Source: Lactiplantibacillus daoliensis (GTDB lineage Bacteria; Bacillota; Bacilli; Lactobacillales; Lactobacillaceae). Taken from it: a DNA stretch of 41,136 nt. Location of the stretch: contig NZ_BJDH01000007.1 of NCBI RefSeq assembly GCF_005405005.1, positions 1 through 41,136 on the forward strand, in the 5' to 3' direction. Made by a program: the position numbers and the translations under genes. Numbering within the stretch: position 1 is the first letter of the stretch; each line of letters starts with the position of its first letter. Positions 20,798 through 29,303 of the stretch are shown here, piece after piece. Below the pieces are notes generated by a model. The model was not told where the DNA came from, searched no databases, and saw nothing but the letters and a program-made list of their open reading frames with translations.

Positions 20798-23700
20798 TTA
20801 ATCGCGACGCCGCTTGTGCGTCAAGCCCACTAATGCCGTGGCTGCGAGCAATCCTAGTCCCAACAAGGATAATGCCGAACGTTGGTCATCCGTTTGTGGC
20901 AGAGTTGTGGTTTTAGCCTGCTTGGTCGCAGACGACTGTGACTGCGATTGCAATGCAATCGCAGTTGGTTTAATCGCTGACTGTTGTCGGGTTGTCTGTT
21001 GTGACGTGGTCGTTGACACATTAGCAGCACCTGAATTTCTGATTGGGTCATCGTGGTTGGCCATCACGGTGTCAGCACTAGTTCCAGTATCCGTATCTGG
21101 TGTTGGCGTTGACAAGTTACCCTCGCCAGCTTCTTCAGCAACAACCGTCACGGTAATTGACTTCGTGACCGTATTGCCAAAGGTATCTTGATTAGTCATT
21201 TTTAACTGATAAACGCCTGGAATAGCCGTATTAACAGATCCTGTATAAGTCAACTGATCAGCCGATACGTTTTGACCAAACGCATCAAGCGCTGTGAGTA
21301 CACTCGTTGTCGGATCATAGCTTTGACCAGATTTCACATTAACAGTCGGTTCAACTGCTAAGGCTAATTTCGTTGGTACAACGTTGACAGTGACTGATTT
21401 TATGAGTTTATTACCAGAACCATCCTGATAACTAACCGTCACCATGTAAGTCCCAACTTTTTGTGGATCAACTTGACTGTTAATTTTCAGACCGTTAGTC
21501 GTGCTCATCTCGTCCCCAGTTGCGGTTACCGCCGTTTTAATCACACTTGCTGGATCAAACTTAGTCGCTGGACCTGCGATTAATGGTGTTGGTGTAACGA
21601 GTTCCAATGTTGCCGTATTTTTAATGACATGCACGGTGGTGGTTGCGGTAATTGGATTATTCGCTGAATCAGTATACGCCGCGTCGATGGAGTAGTCACC
21701 AGCTTTAGTCAAATCAACTTGGTCAACGCCAGTAAAAGTCACCGCACTTGCGTCAGTCATTTGATTACCTAAAGCATCATCGAGGCTGTCAAAGTAATCT
21801 GCTAAGTTCAATTTAGCCGTTGGACCTGCCACAATCGTAGGCTCTTTGAGATTGATGGCTGCCTTGGTCTTAGCCAGCGTAAGAAAACTAGTATGGGTTA
21901 ACAAAACACCATCGTTATTCAAATAACCAAAAACAAATTTCAAAACTGCTGGCTCCATATAACTAATTGGACCAGTAACCGGACGACCGTCAGCGTAACC
22001 TTCGTAAATAGGTTGGAATTTACCAGAGCCCAAATTAGACATGTCTAACTTTTGACCATCATCCGACAAGCCATCAACCAACAAGCTCATTTTTTGTTGA
22101 ACCATCGCTGCGTTATCCTCTGCACTTGGTCCTAAAACAATTGTAACGTCTTGTCCACCTAGAGTGGCCGTACTATTATGTTTGACAATATTAACATTGA
22201 TTGAAACTGAAAATTTATTGCCAAGACTACTCGTATAAATTAATGTAATTGGATAAACACCAATTGTTGAAAAGTCAATATTGCCAGCATAGCTCAATTG
22301 ATTAGCATCTATTTGTTGAGAAATATTTCTGCCCTGATAATCTTGTAGACTGGCAACCCCTGCAGCTAGATTCAAAGCCCCATTTGGATAAATTGTAATA
22401 TCCTGACCTGTGAGTTTACTGCGATCACTCTCATCAACTTGGGCAATATACGTTGCTGCCGGGCCACCAGTACCATTCTCGTATAATGCATTTAATTCAA
22501 GATATGTTAGTACTTCGCCAGTGTCTTCATTAATCCACTTGCCTGTATACGGATATTCCGTTACCTGGCCAATATCACTATACCAGTCTTGGTTAATCTG
22601 TATTAGTTTAAAAGTAGAACTAACTTTTAATTCTTTGATATTAAAGTCAACTTGACCAGGTGCATATCCCATAATTTGATCAGTGGCCTGAACTTTACTC
22701 ATATTCCAACCGCTTAAATCTAGGAATTCGACACCTGAGTCCAAGAACATTTCCTCCATATTGGTCGCATTGCTAACATCCCACTTACTAACATCGATCT
22801 TTTTCAATTGTGGTGTGGCATAAAAAGCTTGATTGAATGACGTAACTTTACTAACATTCCATTTGCTAACATCCAAATTTGACAATTTATTATCGTTTGA
22901 AAATGGTGACACGATTTGTAATACTGAACTCATATTCCAATCTGCAATATTCAGTGTAACTAAATCATCCATACTGGAAAAGGTCTCTAAAAGATCAATT
23001 AATGAATCTGGTTGCCAGTCATCCAATTCTAAATCAGTAATGCCCTTCGCTCCAGAAAACATGTCCCTCATCTCAGTCACTTTACGAACATCCCAGCCAT
23101 TTAAATCTACTGTCTTGCTCATTGTGCTGTCCATAAACATATAGCTAAGATCCGTAGCTTGACTCACATCAACTTTATCAAGTCCAGTAACGCCATTGGT
23201 TAAGAATGAAAATAGGCCTATATATATACTTCCACTGTAAGTTCCGTTTTTACCCGTAATATATAATTCATTTGTAACAGCCATCGATTTGATTTGACTT
23301 CGTTGCAGCATTTGTACCACATTATTAGCATCAGTATAGAAAAATATCGGACTTCCAATCGTTCCACCACCAAGTGTCATCGCACCAGTACTAGTATCGA
23401 ATGACCAGTTCACAGTGCCATTGACACCTTTAATCGTCGTAACTTCGGGTGTGGGAACAGACGCCTTCAGCATCTTTTGTCGATTTTGAGAGATTTGATT
23501 AGACGTTGCCGCAGTTTTTTCTTGTTGATTATCTGAATTTACTGTTTGTGTGTCAGACGTACCAGCATCCTTTGTTTCAGTTTCAGATGATGGATTCTGA
23601 ACGTCAATCGGATCGGCCTGTTCTTCATTCTGATTTAAGTTATCATTTTTCGAATTCTCAAGTTGTTGGCTTTTGCCAGTCACGGCATCACTTTGAGGAT

Positions 23701-24007
23701 CAGTGCTAATTTGTGATTTACCAGTAACTTCCGGCGTTACTTTTGAGTCAGACTGACCGGTTTCATCTGGTTGCGCTTTCGTATTAGTACTATCTCCAGC
23801 AGTCAGTGTCACACTCTTTTTATCTGAATCTACTGCAGTCGGTGCCACAGCTACCTGACTGTTACCATTGTTGACAGGTGTTTCATCCGCATGCACGGCA
23901 GTCCCCTCAGCGATTTGCCAGCCAAATGCTAATATCCCAGCGAATACCCAGAACCGACCTTTTTTATACATCTTATAATACAACTTTGATGTCCCATTTT
24001 TTGACAA
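20798..24007 (-). CDS. LPXTG-anchored BspA-like surface protein with DUF285 and Ig-like repeats
   Basis: Secreted protein of 1069 residues, covalently wall-anchored by sortase. The N terminus has the KxYKxGKxW-type signal (KMYKKGRFW near 12-20) and a hydrophobic core, with cleavage after VHA near residue 40. A Ser/Thr/Gln/Asp-rich linker runs to about 165. Next come DUF285/BspA-type leucine-rich units with a recurring DVSKWNVSKVT pattern (about 200-470). Four or five Ig-like domains follow (about 530-960, each ending in a TVNV-like strand), then a Ser/Thr/Gln-rich stalk and the sorting signal LPQTD, hydrophobic helix, KRRRD. The start is TTG 24007, with GAGGGGA nine bases upstream; an in-frame GTG six codons earlier overlaps that site. 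Such proteins usually mediate adhesion; the ligand is unknown. The promoter is at 24077-24105. Confidence 0.9.
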   Translation of the reverse strand: MSKNGTSKLYYKMYKKGRFWVFAGILAFGWQIAEGTAVHADETPVNNGNSQVAVAPTAVDSDKKSVTLTAGDSTNTKAQPDETGQSDSKVTPEVTGKSQISTDPQSDAVTGKSQQLENSKNDNLNQNEEQADPIDVQNPSSETETKDAGTSDTQTVNSDNQQEKTAATSNQISQNRQKMLKASVPTPEVTTIKGVNGTVNWSFDTSTGAMTLGGGTIGSPIFFYTDANNVVQMLQRSQIKSMAVTNELYITGKNGTYSGSIYIGLFSFLTNGVTGLDKVDVSQATDLSYMFMDSTMSKTVDLNGWDVRKVTEMRDMFSGAKGITDLELDDWQPDSLIDLLETFSSMDDLVTLNIADWNMSSVLQIVSPFSNDNKLSNLDVSKWNVSKVTSFNQAFYATPQLKKIDVSKWDVSNATNMEEMFLDSGVEFLDLSGWNMSKVQATDQIMGYAPGQVDFNIKELKVSSTFKLIQINQDWYSDIGQVTEYPYTGKWINEDTGEVLTYLELNALYENGTGGPAATYIAQVDESDRSKLTGQDITIYPNGALNLAAGVASLQDYQGRNISQQIDANQLSYAGNIDFSTIGVYPITLIYTSSLGNKFSVSINVNIVKHNSTATLGGQDVTIVLGPSAEDNAAMVQQKMSLLVDGLSDDGQKLDMSNLGSGKFQPIYEGYADGRPVTGPISYMEPAVLKFVFGYLNNDGVLLTHTSFLTLAKTKAAINLKEPTIVAGPTAKLNLADYFDSLDDALGNQMTDASAVTFTGVDQVDLTKAGDYSIDAAYTDSANNPITATTTVHVIKNTATLELVTPTPLIAGPATKFDPASVIKTAVTATGDEMSTTNGLKINSQVDPQKVGTYMVTVSYQDGSGNKLIKSVTVNVVPTKLALAVEPTVNVKSGQSYDPTTSVLTALDAFGQNVSADQLTYTGSVNTAIPGVYQLKMTNQDTFGNTVTKSITVTVVAEEAGEGNLSTPTPDTDTGTSADTVMANHDDPIRNSGAANVSTTTSQQTTRQQSAIKPTAIALQSQSQSSATKQAKTTTLPQTDDQRSALSLLGLGLLAATALVGLTHKRRRD

Positions 24008-24076
24008 TGTTAAGCTTCCCCTCACAACAAGCGTCGCTTTTAAAACGCTACGTCCATTTAGTTAAACTACGAATCT

Positions 24077-24105
24077 ATTATACGGCTAAAATGTCACAGT
24101 GATAA
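24077..24105 (-). promoter_or_regulatory. Promoter of the LPXTG gene
   Basis: On the minus strand there is TTATCA (24105 to 24100), a 17-base spacer, and a perfect TATAAT (24082 to 24077). The 5' untranslated region would be about 60 bases. Confidence 0.6.
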
Positions 24106-24124
24106 TCATTATATTAATGCCGCC

Positions 24125-24155
24125 AAAAAAGCACGTCCAATTTAATAGACGTGCT
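24125..24155 (-). terminator. Terminator of queT
   Basis: Eight-base stem AGCACGTC / GACGTGCT with a ten-base loop, followed on the minus strand by six T residues, 15 bases after the queT stop. Confidence 0.85.
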
Positions 24156-24169
24156 CTGATACTAAAGTG

Positions 24170-24679
24170 CTATTTACCAATCCGTTCGCTAAACCGTAAA
24201 ACCCGGTTCAAGCCATACATGATTGGTGCCGTAATCGACATAATGATCAATTCTGATAATGCGGTCGTAAGGTAAGTTGGCCAAAAGGCAGTCGCACCAC
24301 CGACGAGCATGAGCATCCAAGCAATCATGCACATCGACAACGTGAACAAAATAATGTTTAAAACCATCCGTTGCCAAATTTTTTTCAGCTTGGGACCTAG
24401 CCAGCTGACGACTAACAAGGCTAGCAAGGATTGACCCCCACCAAACACCACGTTAAGTAAACTGGCACCGGGACCAAAGGCATCGAATAAAACAACCCCG
24501 GCAACAATTCCCCAAATGTATTTCCGATTAAAAACGACTAAATGATTCAACCCTTCTGAAACTCGGAATTGAATCGCTCCCGATGCTAAATTAAACGCTG
24601 CGGGACCGACGGATAGCACGATATAAATAGCCGCGACTAAAGCATTAATAATCCACGGCCGAATTTTTGACTGCGTCAT
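24170..24679 (-). CDS. queT: QueT-family ECF transporter S component (queuosine precursor uptake)
   Basis: Membrane substrate-binding component of an energy-coupling factor transporter, expected to import a queuosine precursor (preQ1, preQ0 or queuine) for tRNA modification. The 169-residue product has five or six hydrophobic segments. It also has the family pattern AIQFRVSEGLNHLVVFNRKYIWGI at about 35-58 (split here as AIQFRVSEGLNHL then VVFNRKYIWGI). The start is ATG 24679, with AGGAGG ten bases upstream. That ribosome binding site overlaps the tail of a preQ1-I riboswitch, which supports the substrate assignment. It is monocistronic, with its own terminator. The shared ECF ATPases and the T component must be encoded elsewhere. 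Confidence 0.9.
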   Translation of the reverse strand: MTQSKIRPWIINALVAAIYIVLSVGPAAFNLASGAIQFRVSEGLNHLVVFNRKYIWGIVAGVVLFDAFGPGASLLNVVFGGGQSLLALLVVSWLGPKLKKIWQRMVLNIILFTLSMCMIAWMLMLVGGATAFWPTYLTTALSELIIMSITAPIMYGLNRVLRFSERIGK

Positions 24680-24692
24680 CTACTGAACGCCT

Positions 24693-24730
24693 CCTAGTTT
24701 TTTTAACGTGGGATGGTTACGAACCACGTT
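24693..24730 (-). promoter_or_regulatory. preQ1-I riboswitch controlling queT
   Basis: On the minus strand the stem ACGTGG / CCACGT encloses the loop TTCGTAACCATC and is followed by TTAAAAAAACTAGGAGG. The A-rich tail ending in CTAGG is the pseudoknot strand of the preQ1-I class. The Bacillus queC aptamer has the same GG-UUC...CCC and AAAAAACUA arrangement. The tail runs directly into the queT ribosome binding site, so bound preQ1 should block translation; no terminator hairpin is present. Confidence 0.85.
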
Positions 24731-24805
24731 TTGAAAATGACAAGCGGCTTATATCATAGCACGCAGTCGGTTCAGTCGCAAATCTGTCACTGTTTACTTA
24801 TTGCC

Positions 24806-25071
24806 TGTGGATAAGCCGATTAATTTAATCCAGCGAATAATCTTATCCACAGACGACGACTAATTATGACGAGTTGTTAACCGCCAACTGCTAATTTATA
24901 CCCATTAGTTGTGAACAAGCATTAATTCCCCATTTAAAAAAGAAACTTATCCACAAAAAACACCACAGCCCCAACTAGTCAAACTGACTAATTAGGCCTG
25001 TGGCGCTGTTTGTTAGCTGTGCTCGGCAAAACACACCGAAACGAATCAATTATGTAAATGACTTATCCCCA
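24806..25071. other. Cluster of DnaA boxes
   Basis: Three perfect DnaA boxes lie in 150 bp of non-coding DNA: TGTGGATAA at 24806-24814 (reverse), TTATCCACA at 24843-24851 and at 24947-24955 (forward). A one-mismatch box TTATCCCCA follows at 25063-25071. The surrounding gap (24731-25074) holds no gene apart from the mazF terminator. No dnaA or dnaN gene is nearby, so this is not the usual oriC. A DnaA-titrating or DnaA-regulated site is an inference. Confidence 0.7.
24955..25004 (-). terminator. Terminator of mazF
   Basis: Stem CCACAGgCC / GGgCTGTGG on the minus strand, with an inner ACTAATTAGTC/GACTAGTT pairing, followed by six T residues. It lies about 70 bases after the mazF stop, and its T run overlaps the third DnaA box. 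Confidence 0.7.
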
Positions 25072-25074
25072 TTA

Positions 25075-25467
25075 CTAAGGTTGCATGGTGCGTCGCGGTC
25101 GCCGTTTCGCACGATCAGTCAGTCCGATACTGACCTGCAAGGCATTATCAACTCGTTGCATGGTTTGTTCATCTAAGTGCGTGACGCGATCTTTTAGCCG
25201 TTGCTTATCGATAGTGCGAACTTGTTCTAAAAGCACGACAGAATTCTTCTCAATCCCGGTGTGAGCAGCATTGATGTTTACATGCGTGGGCATCTTGGCC
25301 TTCTGGACCTTAGCCGTAATGGCGGCAACAATCACTGTCGGACTGTAGTGATTGCCGACATTATTTTGGACGATTAACACTGGCCGCATGCCGCCTTGTT
25401 CAGACCCAACGACCGGTGAAAGATCGGCATAAAAGATATCACCACGCTTAATGTCAACCGCGGCCAT
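25075..25467 (-). CDS. mazF: MazF/PemK-type mRNA interferase (EndoA-like)
   Basis: Sequence-specific endoribonuclease toxin. The 130-residue product has the MazF fold signatures: [33 protein letters not shown] at 4-36 (quoted in parts: [26 protein letters not shown]), then [16 protein letters not shown] and [17 protein letters not shown]. It is slightly longer than the usual 115 residues owing to a basic C-terminal tail ([12 protein letters not shown]). Start ATG 25467 has GGGAGATGAGG upstream; longer in-frame readings run through the leader hairpin. In Bacillus the order is alr, antitoxin endoAI, toxin endoA. Here the 193 bases between alr and mazF contain a terminator, a promoter-like stretch and an inverted repeat, but no antitoxin frame. 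It therefore seems an orphan toxin, as also remembered for L. plantarum. Confidence 0.9.
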   Translation of the reverse strand: MAAVDIKRGDIFYADLSPVVGSEQGGMRPVLIVQNNVGNHYSPTVIVAAITAKVQKAKMPTHVNINAAHTGIEKNSVVLLEQVRTIDKQRLKDRVTHLDEQTMQRVDNALQVSIGLTDRAKRRPRRTMQP

Positions 25468-25492
25468 CGCCTCATCTCCCTTTTTACTATGC

Positions 25493-25523
25493 CAACTAGT
25501 CTCCCCATTGCTCGCACTAGTTG
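25493..25523 (-). promoter_or_regulatory. Inverted repeat in the mazF leader
   Basis: Perfect eight-base arms CAACTAGT (25493-25500) and ACTAGTTG (25516-25523) with a 15-base loop, 26-56 bases before the mazF start. A TATTAT/TATACT-rich stretch just upstream on the minus strand (about 25535-25548) could hold the promoter. The repeat could be an operator or an RNA hairpin. Confidence 0.5.
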
Positions 25524-25604
25524 TAACCATACTTGAGTATAATAATAGCATGAACGCTCAACTATTAGCAACCGTTACCAACCGCGGTATTAGTTAAAGC
25601 CACC

Positions 25605-25646
25605 AAAAAAGCCTGTAATCGGGACTTTAACATCTCTATAACAGGC
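25605..25646 (-). terminator. Terminator of alr
   Basis: Stem GCCTGTtA / TtACAGGC with a long loop (about 20 bases), followed on the minus strand by six T residues, 15 bases after the alr stop. It separates mazF transcription from acpS-alr. Confidence 0.65.
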
Positions 25647-25660
25647 AATAAAAATAGTTA

Positions 25661-26788
25661 TTATTCAGTATAAACTCTTGGTAAACGTGGTGCTAAGCCA
25701 CAAGCAATTTCATAATGAATCGTCCCGCAATAATCGGCGACTGATTGTAATGAAATACTGTTGTCGCCATCTGACCCGACCAAGGTCACCTTTGACCCGA
25801 CGGCAACTTCGTGTGGTAACCGCACCATCATCTGATCCATGCAAACTCGGCCGACAATTTCACAAAACTGGCCATCGACCAGCACATGAAAGCCTTGCAA
25901 ACGACGTTCATAGCCATCCGCGTAACCAATCGGTACCGTGCCAATCCATTCATCTTCAGTGGCAGTATAGGTCGCCCCATAACTGATAGATTTACCACGT
26001 GCCAACTTCTTAACGAAAGACAGCTCAGCAGTCAATGATAAGGCTGGTTGTAAATGATAGGGCGCACTTAATTCGGTCCCAGATGGGTTCAGACCATATA
26101 GTGCGACGCCGAATCGAATCATATTACCGTTGCAAGCTTGATGCCACAAACTCGTTGCCGAGTTAGAAACATGCACATACTTTGGTAATTCTGGCACAAC
26201 AGCAATTAAGGCCTTCCAATTCGTCAATTGATGCGTAAAGTACGTATCATCTGCTTGGTCGGCAGTGGCAAAATGAGTGAAAATCCCTTCAAAGTCAAAT
26301 GGTGAACCGGCAACGCTCAGCGTTTTCACTGCCACTGCAAGCTCAGCTGGCGTTTGAAAGCCAATCCGCCCCATACCGGTATCCAATGCTAAATGCACGT
26401 GCAGTGGTGTCCTGACTTGATTGGCTGCCAAGATTGGTGCCGCTTGATCCAACCAGGCCTGTGACCCGACCGCCACCGAGATGTTTTTTTCAGCGATCAA
26501 TGGCGCATATTCTGGTTCAGTAATTCCTAAAACCAAAATCGGTTCCGTGATCCCAGCAGCTCGTAAGGCCAAGGCCTCATCTAAAATAGCGACACAAAAG
26601 CCGGTCGCGCCAGCCTGTTTCGCTGCTTGGGCGACTTGGATGATACCATGACCATACCCGTTGGCCTTCACGACCGCCCAGAGTTCAGTCAATGGATCTT
26701 TCCGTGTCATTTCTTCATTAATGTTGTGTTTAATTGCCTGCAAGTCAATTTTGACTTGTGTGTGGCGGTGTTCCCCAATTACAACCAT
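25661..26788 (-). CDS. alr: Alanine racemase
   Basis: PLP-dependent enzyme that interconverts L- and D-alanine, supplying D-alanine for peptidoglycan and teichoic acids. The 375-residue product has the PLP-lysine K41 in [11 protein letters not shown], the catalytic tyrosine near 268 in ISYGATYTA, and [12 protein letters not shown] near 310. The length equals that of L. plantarum Alr, with many conservative differences across the central part. The ATG start at 26788 overlaps the acpS stop by one base (TGATG), with AGAGG upstream. An earlier in-frame start 23 codons upstream lies inside acpS and is rejected. The acpS-alr-mazF order is conserved in Bacillota. Confidence 0.97.
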   Translation of the reverse strand: MVVIGEHRHTQVKIDLQAIKHNINEEMTRKDPLTELWAVVKANGYGHGIIQVAQAAKQAGATGFCVAILDEALALRAAGITEPILVLGITEPEYAPLIAEKNISVAVGSQAWLDQAAPILAANQVRTPLHVHLALDTGMGRIGFQTPAELAVAVKTLSVAGSPFDFEGIFTHFATADQADDTYFTHQLTNWKALIAVVPELPKYVHVSNSATSLWHQACNGNMIRFGVALYGLNPSGTELSAPYHLQPALSLTAELSFVKKLARGKSISYGATYTATEDEWIGTVPIGYADGYERRLQGFHVLVDGQFCEIVGRVCMDQMMVRLPHEVAVGSKVTLVGSDGDNSISLQSVADYCGTIHYEIACGLAPRLPRVYTE

Positions 26789-27150
26789 CACGATTTGCCT
26801 CTTTCCAAGATAACTTGTGTCATTACTAATTGATCTGTATGTGAAATAGAAATCCACGCATTCCCATCAAAGGGTTGCCGCGTAATTTCCGGTCGACCGA
26901 GGTCGTTGTCCAAGATTTCGATGTCCTGAAATCCGACTTGCGCCCCAATGCCAGTTCCAAAAGCCTTACTGTATGATTCCTTAGCTGAAAAACGCCCTGC
27001 CAGAAATTCCACCTGACGCTTGGGACCATAGCTCTGAAAAACAGTTAACTCAGCTGGGGTTAAAACCTTTTTAGGAAGCTTCAACCCAGCCTTTAACATG
27101 GCCGCAATGCGTGATAATTCAGTTAAGTCAATTCCAGTCCCATAAATCAT
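26788..27150 (-). CDS. acpS: Holo-[acyl-carrier-protein] synthase
   Basis: Transfers 4'-phosphopantetheine from CoA to acyl carrier protein, activating fatty acid synthesis. The 120-residue protein has the two magnesium-binding acidic residues of the family, D8 in GTGIDLTEL and E58 in [14 protein letters not shown], plus the ending [10 protein letters not shown]. Start ATG 27150 has GAAAGGTGG eight bases upstream; an in-frame GTG four codons earlier falls inside that site. It is the first gene of acpS-alr. A TGGTAAATT (27191 to 27183) on the minus strand is a possible extended -10 promoter. Confidence 0.95.
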   Translation of the reverse strand: MIYGTGIDLTELSRIAAMLKAGLKLPKKVLTPAELTVFQSYGPKRQVEFLAGRFSAKESYSKAFGTGIGAQVGFQDIEILDNDLGRPEITRQPFDGNAWISISHTDQLVMTQVILERGKS

Positions 27151-27330
27151 CCACTGGACCACCTTTCACTACTGATGTTTCCAATTTACCACAGTTTTCA
27201 TCGACATAACAGGCCTGTCACATGCAACCTTTTCACCACGTCATGAAAAGTGATAACGTCATCAACTCAGCTGGCCAACTACGCAATCATCTTAACCATA
27301 TTCTCAATTAATTTTAGCATCTCACGGTAC

Positions 27331-27359
27331 AAAAAAAGCCGAGCAGACGCTCGACTTTT
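27331..27359 (-). terminator. Terminator of cshA
   Basis: Stem AAGTCGAGC / GCTCGGCTT with a four-base loop, flanked by T residues on the minus strand. It lies about 50 bases after the cshA stop. Confidence 0.85.
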
Positions 27360-27411
27360 CAACTGATTGACCCCTAAGACTCAGACCAGTTTGTACTTTC
27401 AATTTGTTAGC

Positions 27412-29034
27412 TTAATCGTTGGTGCGGATGGTGAAGTTCCGTTTGCTACTTTGCTTGCGGCCTTCATCATGGTTACGGTTGTTGCTGCGGTTGTCTTCAC
27501 GACTGCGGCTACCATACCCACCACTCTTACGATCACTGCTACCGCCATTACGACGGTCGCTACTACGATGATCATCACGGCTACGACCATTGTGTGAATA
27601 GCCACCGCCTCGACGGTCACTACTCCCACCGCGGCCACCATTGCTGCGATTACGGTTGCGGTTACCACCACGATAACCACCGCCACGACGATTGCCACCG
27701 CCGCCTTTATGGCGAGGTAATGGCCGTTCTGGCGTGATTTTAACTGGAACGGCAGTTGCGTCGTCCTTCGTCAAATCATTCAGTAAAGCAGCGACTAAGT
27801 CAGTAGCGTCATATTTTGCTAATAATTCAGCAGCTTGTTCGGCATACTTTTCAGTCTTAGTCTTGGCAACCAACGTGTCAACATCAGCTTCAGCAGCGGC
27901 GATTTGGCCGGCAAAAGCTTCTGCATCTGTTGGTGGCTTCAATGGTAACATGCGCTTCTTGGTCAACTTTTCGATGACCCGCAAGTATTCCATTTCGTTA
28001 GGTGTGACAAAAGTTAATGAGACCCCTTTATGTCCGGCACGACCGGTACGGCCAACACGATGAACATAACTATCTGGATCCTGTGGAATATCGTAGTTGT
28101 AAACATGAGTCACACCAGAAACATCAAGTCCCCGGGCAGCCACATCGGTTGCAACTAAGATATCTAACTTGCCAGCCTTGAATTGACGCATAATTTGCGT
28201 CCGACGTTGTTGACTCAAGTCACCATGAATCCCAGCGGCATTATAGCCACGAGCTTCAAGACCTTTTGACAATTCGTCAACACGGCGCTTCGTCCGACCA
28301 AAGACAATCGTCAATTCAGGTGCCTGAACATCGAATAAACGTGTCATAATATCGAACTTTTCAAATTCTTTTGCTTTAACGTAGTATTGATCAACTGTAT
28401 CAGCGGTCAATTCTTTTGCTTTAATTTTTACATGATGTGGTTCAGTCATGAACTGAACACCGATACGTTTGATTTCAGGGGGCATCGTTGCTGAGAAGAG
28501 CATTGTTTGCCGTTCTGAAGGGACTTGTTTGATAATTGATTCAATATCATCCAAGAATCCCATGTCTAACATTTCATCGGCTTCATCTAAGACCAACATC
28601 TTAACATGATCTAATTTGACCGTGCCGCGACGGATATGATCCAATAAACGACCTGGCGTCCCAACAATGACTTGTGGGTGTTGCTTCAGGTTTCTGATTT
28701 GACGACGGATGTCAGAACCGCCGTAGACGACTTGGACTTTCGCCCGTTCGTCTTTACCCAAACGGAAGATTTCTTCCTGTGTTTGGATGGCTAATTCACG
28801 CGTTGGTGAAATAACTAGAGCTTGAATGTTAGGATTATCAAAATCCAAACGTTGTAGGATTGGCAATGCAAACGCGGCGGTTTTACCAGTACCGGTTTGT
28901 GCTTGGCCAATCACGTCTTTCCCATCAAGCACCATTGGAATGGTTTCTGCTTGAATTGGGGTGGCTTCTTCGTAGCCTGCTCGGGTAACTGCTTTAAGTA
29001 GGCTATCGGATAAGCCTAGTTCTGTAAACTTCAA
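27412..29034 (-). CDS. cshA: DEAD-box RNA helicase CshA
   Basis: ATP-dependent RNA helicase, in Bacillota usually linked to RNA decay, ribosome assembly and cold adaptation. The 540-residue product has the Q motif (residues 1-28), Walker A AQTGTGKT (about 44-51), PTRELAIQ, the DEAD motif in VLDEADEML near 150, SAT in LFSATMPPE, and the HRVGRTGRAG motif. A C-terminal low-complexity RGG tail (about 437-530, many GGGY, RGG and DRR units) should add RNA binding. The start is TTG 29034 with a perfect AGGAGG eight bases upstream. A promoter (29153-29181) leaves a leader of about 110 bases, and a terminator follows the gene. Confidence 0.95.
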   Translation of the reverse strand: MKFTELGLSDSLLKAVTRAGYEEATPIQAETIPMVLDGKDVIGQAQTGTGKTAAFALPILQRLDFDNPNIQALVISPTRELAIQTQEEIFRLGKDERAKVQVVYGGSDIRRQIRNLKQHPQVIVGTPGRLLDHIRRGTVKLDHVKMLVLDEADEMLDMGFLDDIESIIKQVPSERQTMLFSATMPPEIKRIGVQFMTEPHHVKIKAKELTADTVDQYYVKAKEFEKFDIMTRLFDVQAPELTIVFGRTKRRVDELSKGLEARGYNAAGIHGDLSQQRRTQIMRQFKAGKLDILVATDVAARGLDVSGVTHVYNYDIPQDPDSYVHRVGRTGRAGHKGVSLTFVTPNEMEYLRVIEKLTKKRMLPLKPPTDAEAFAGQIAAAEADVDTLVAKTKTEKYAEQAAELLAKYDATDLVAALLNDLTKDDATAVPVKITPERPLPRHKGGGGNRRGGGYRGGNRNRNRSNGGRGGSSDRRGGGYSHNGRSRDDHRSSDRRNGGSSDRKSGGYGSRSREDNRSNNRNHDEGRKQSSKRNFTIRTND

Positions 29035-29152
29035 ATATGTTTCCTCCTAAGGATGACGCCATGGGATTACTGATAGCTAGGAAAAAATCCGTTCCCCGTA
29101 ACACGCTGTCATGTAAGCCAACGGCCTGACTTTCAAATAGTACAACTGAATT

Positions 29153-29181
29153 ATCATACACCGGTTATTCTAAATTAGCAA
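29153..29181 (-). promoter_or_regulatory. cshA promoter
   Basis: On the minus strand there is TTGCTA (29181 to 29176), a 17-base spacer, and TATGAT (29158 to 29153). The long leader (about 110 bases) would be unusual for a plain housekeeping gene and could suit cold control, but no known motif was recognised in it. Confidence 0.55.
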
Positions 29182-29303
29182 GAAAGACCCCTGATGGTTA
29201 ACCGGCACAAATAGGGTCACTAATTTTTGTTAGCGTCACCACTTCCCAGTTAATCACCAGTGGCCTTGCAAACCAATCAGTGAAAATTAATTAAAATTTT
29301 TAT

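Noticed and set aside
25468-25660. Possible antitoxin gene upstream of mazF
   Set aside because: The only in-frame extension of mazF runs through a leader inverted repeat without its own start signals, and no separate frame of antitoxin size exists in the gap.
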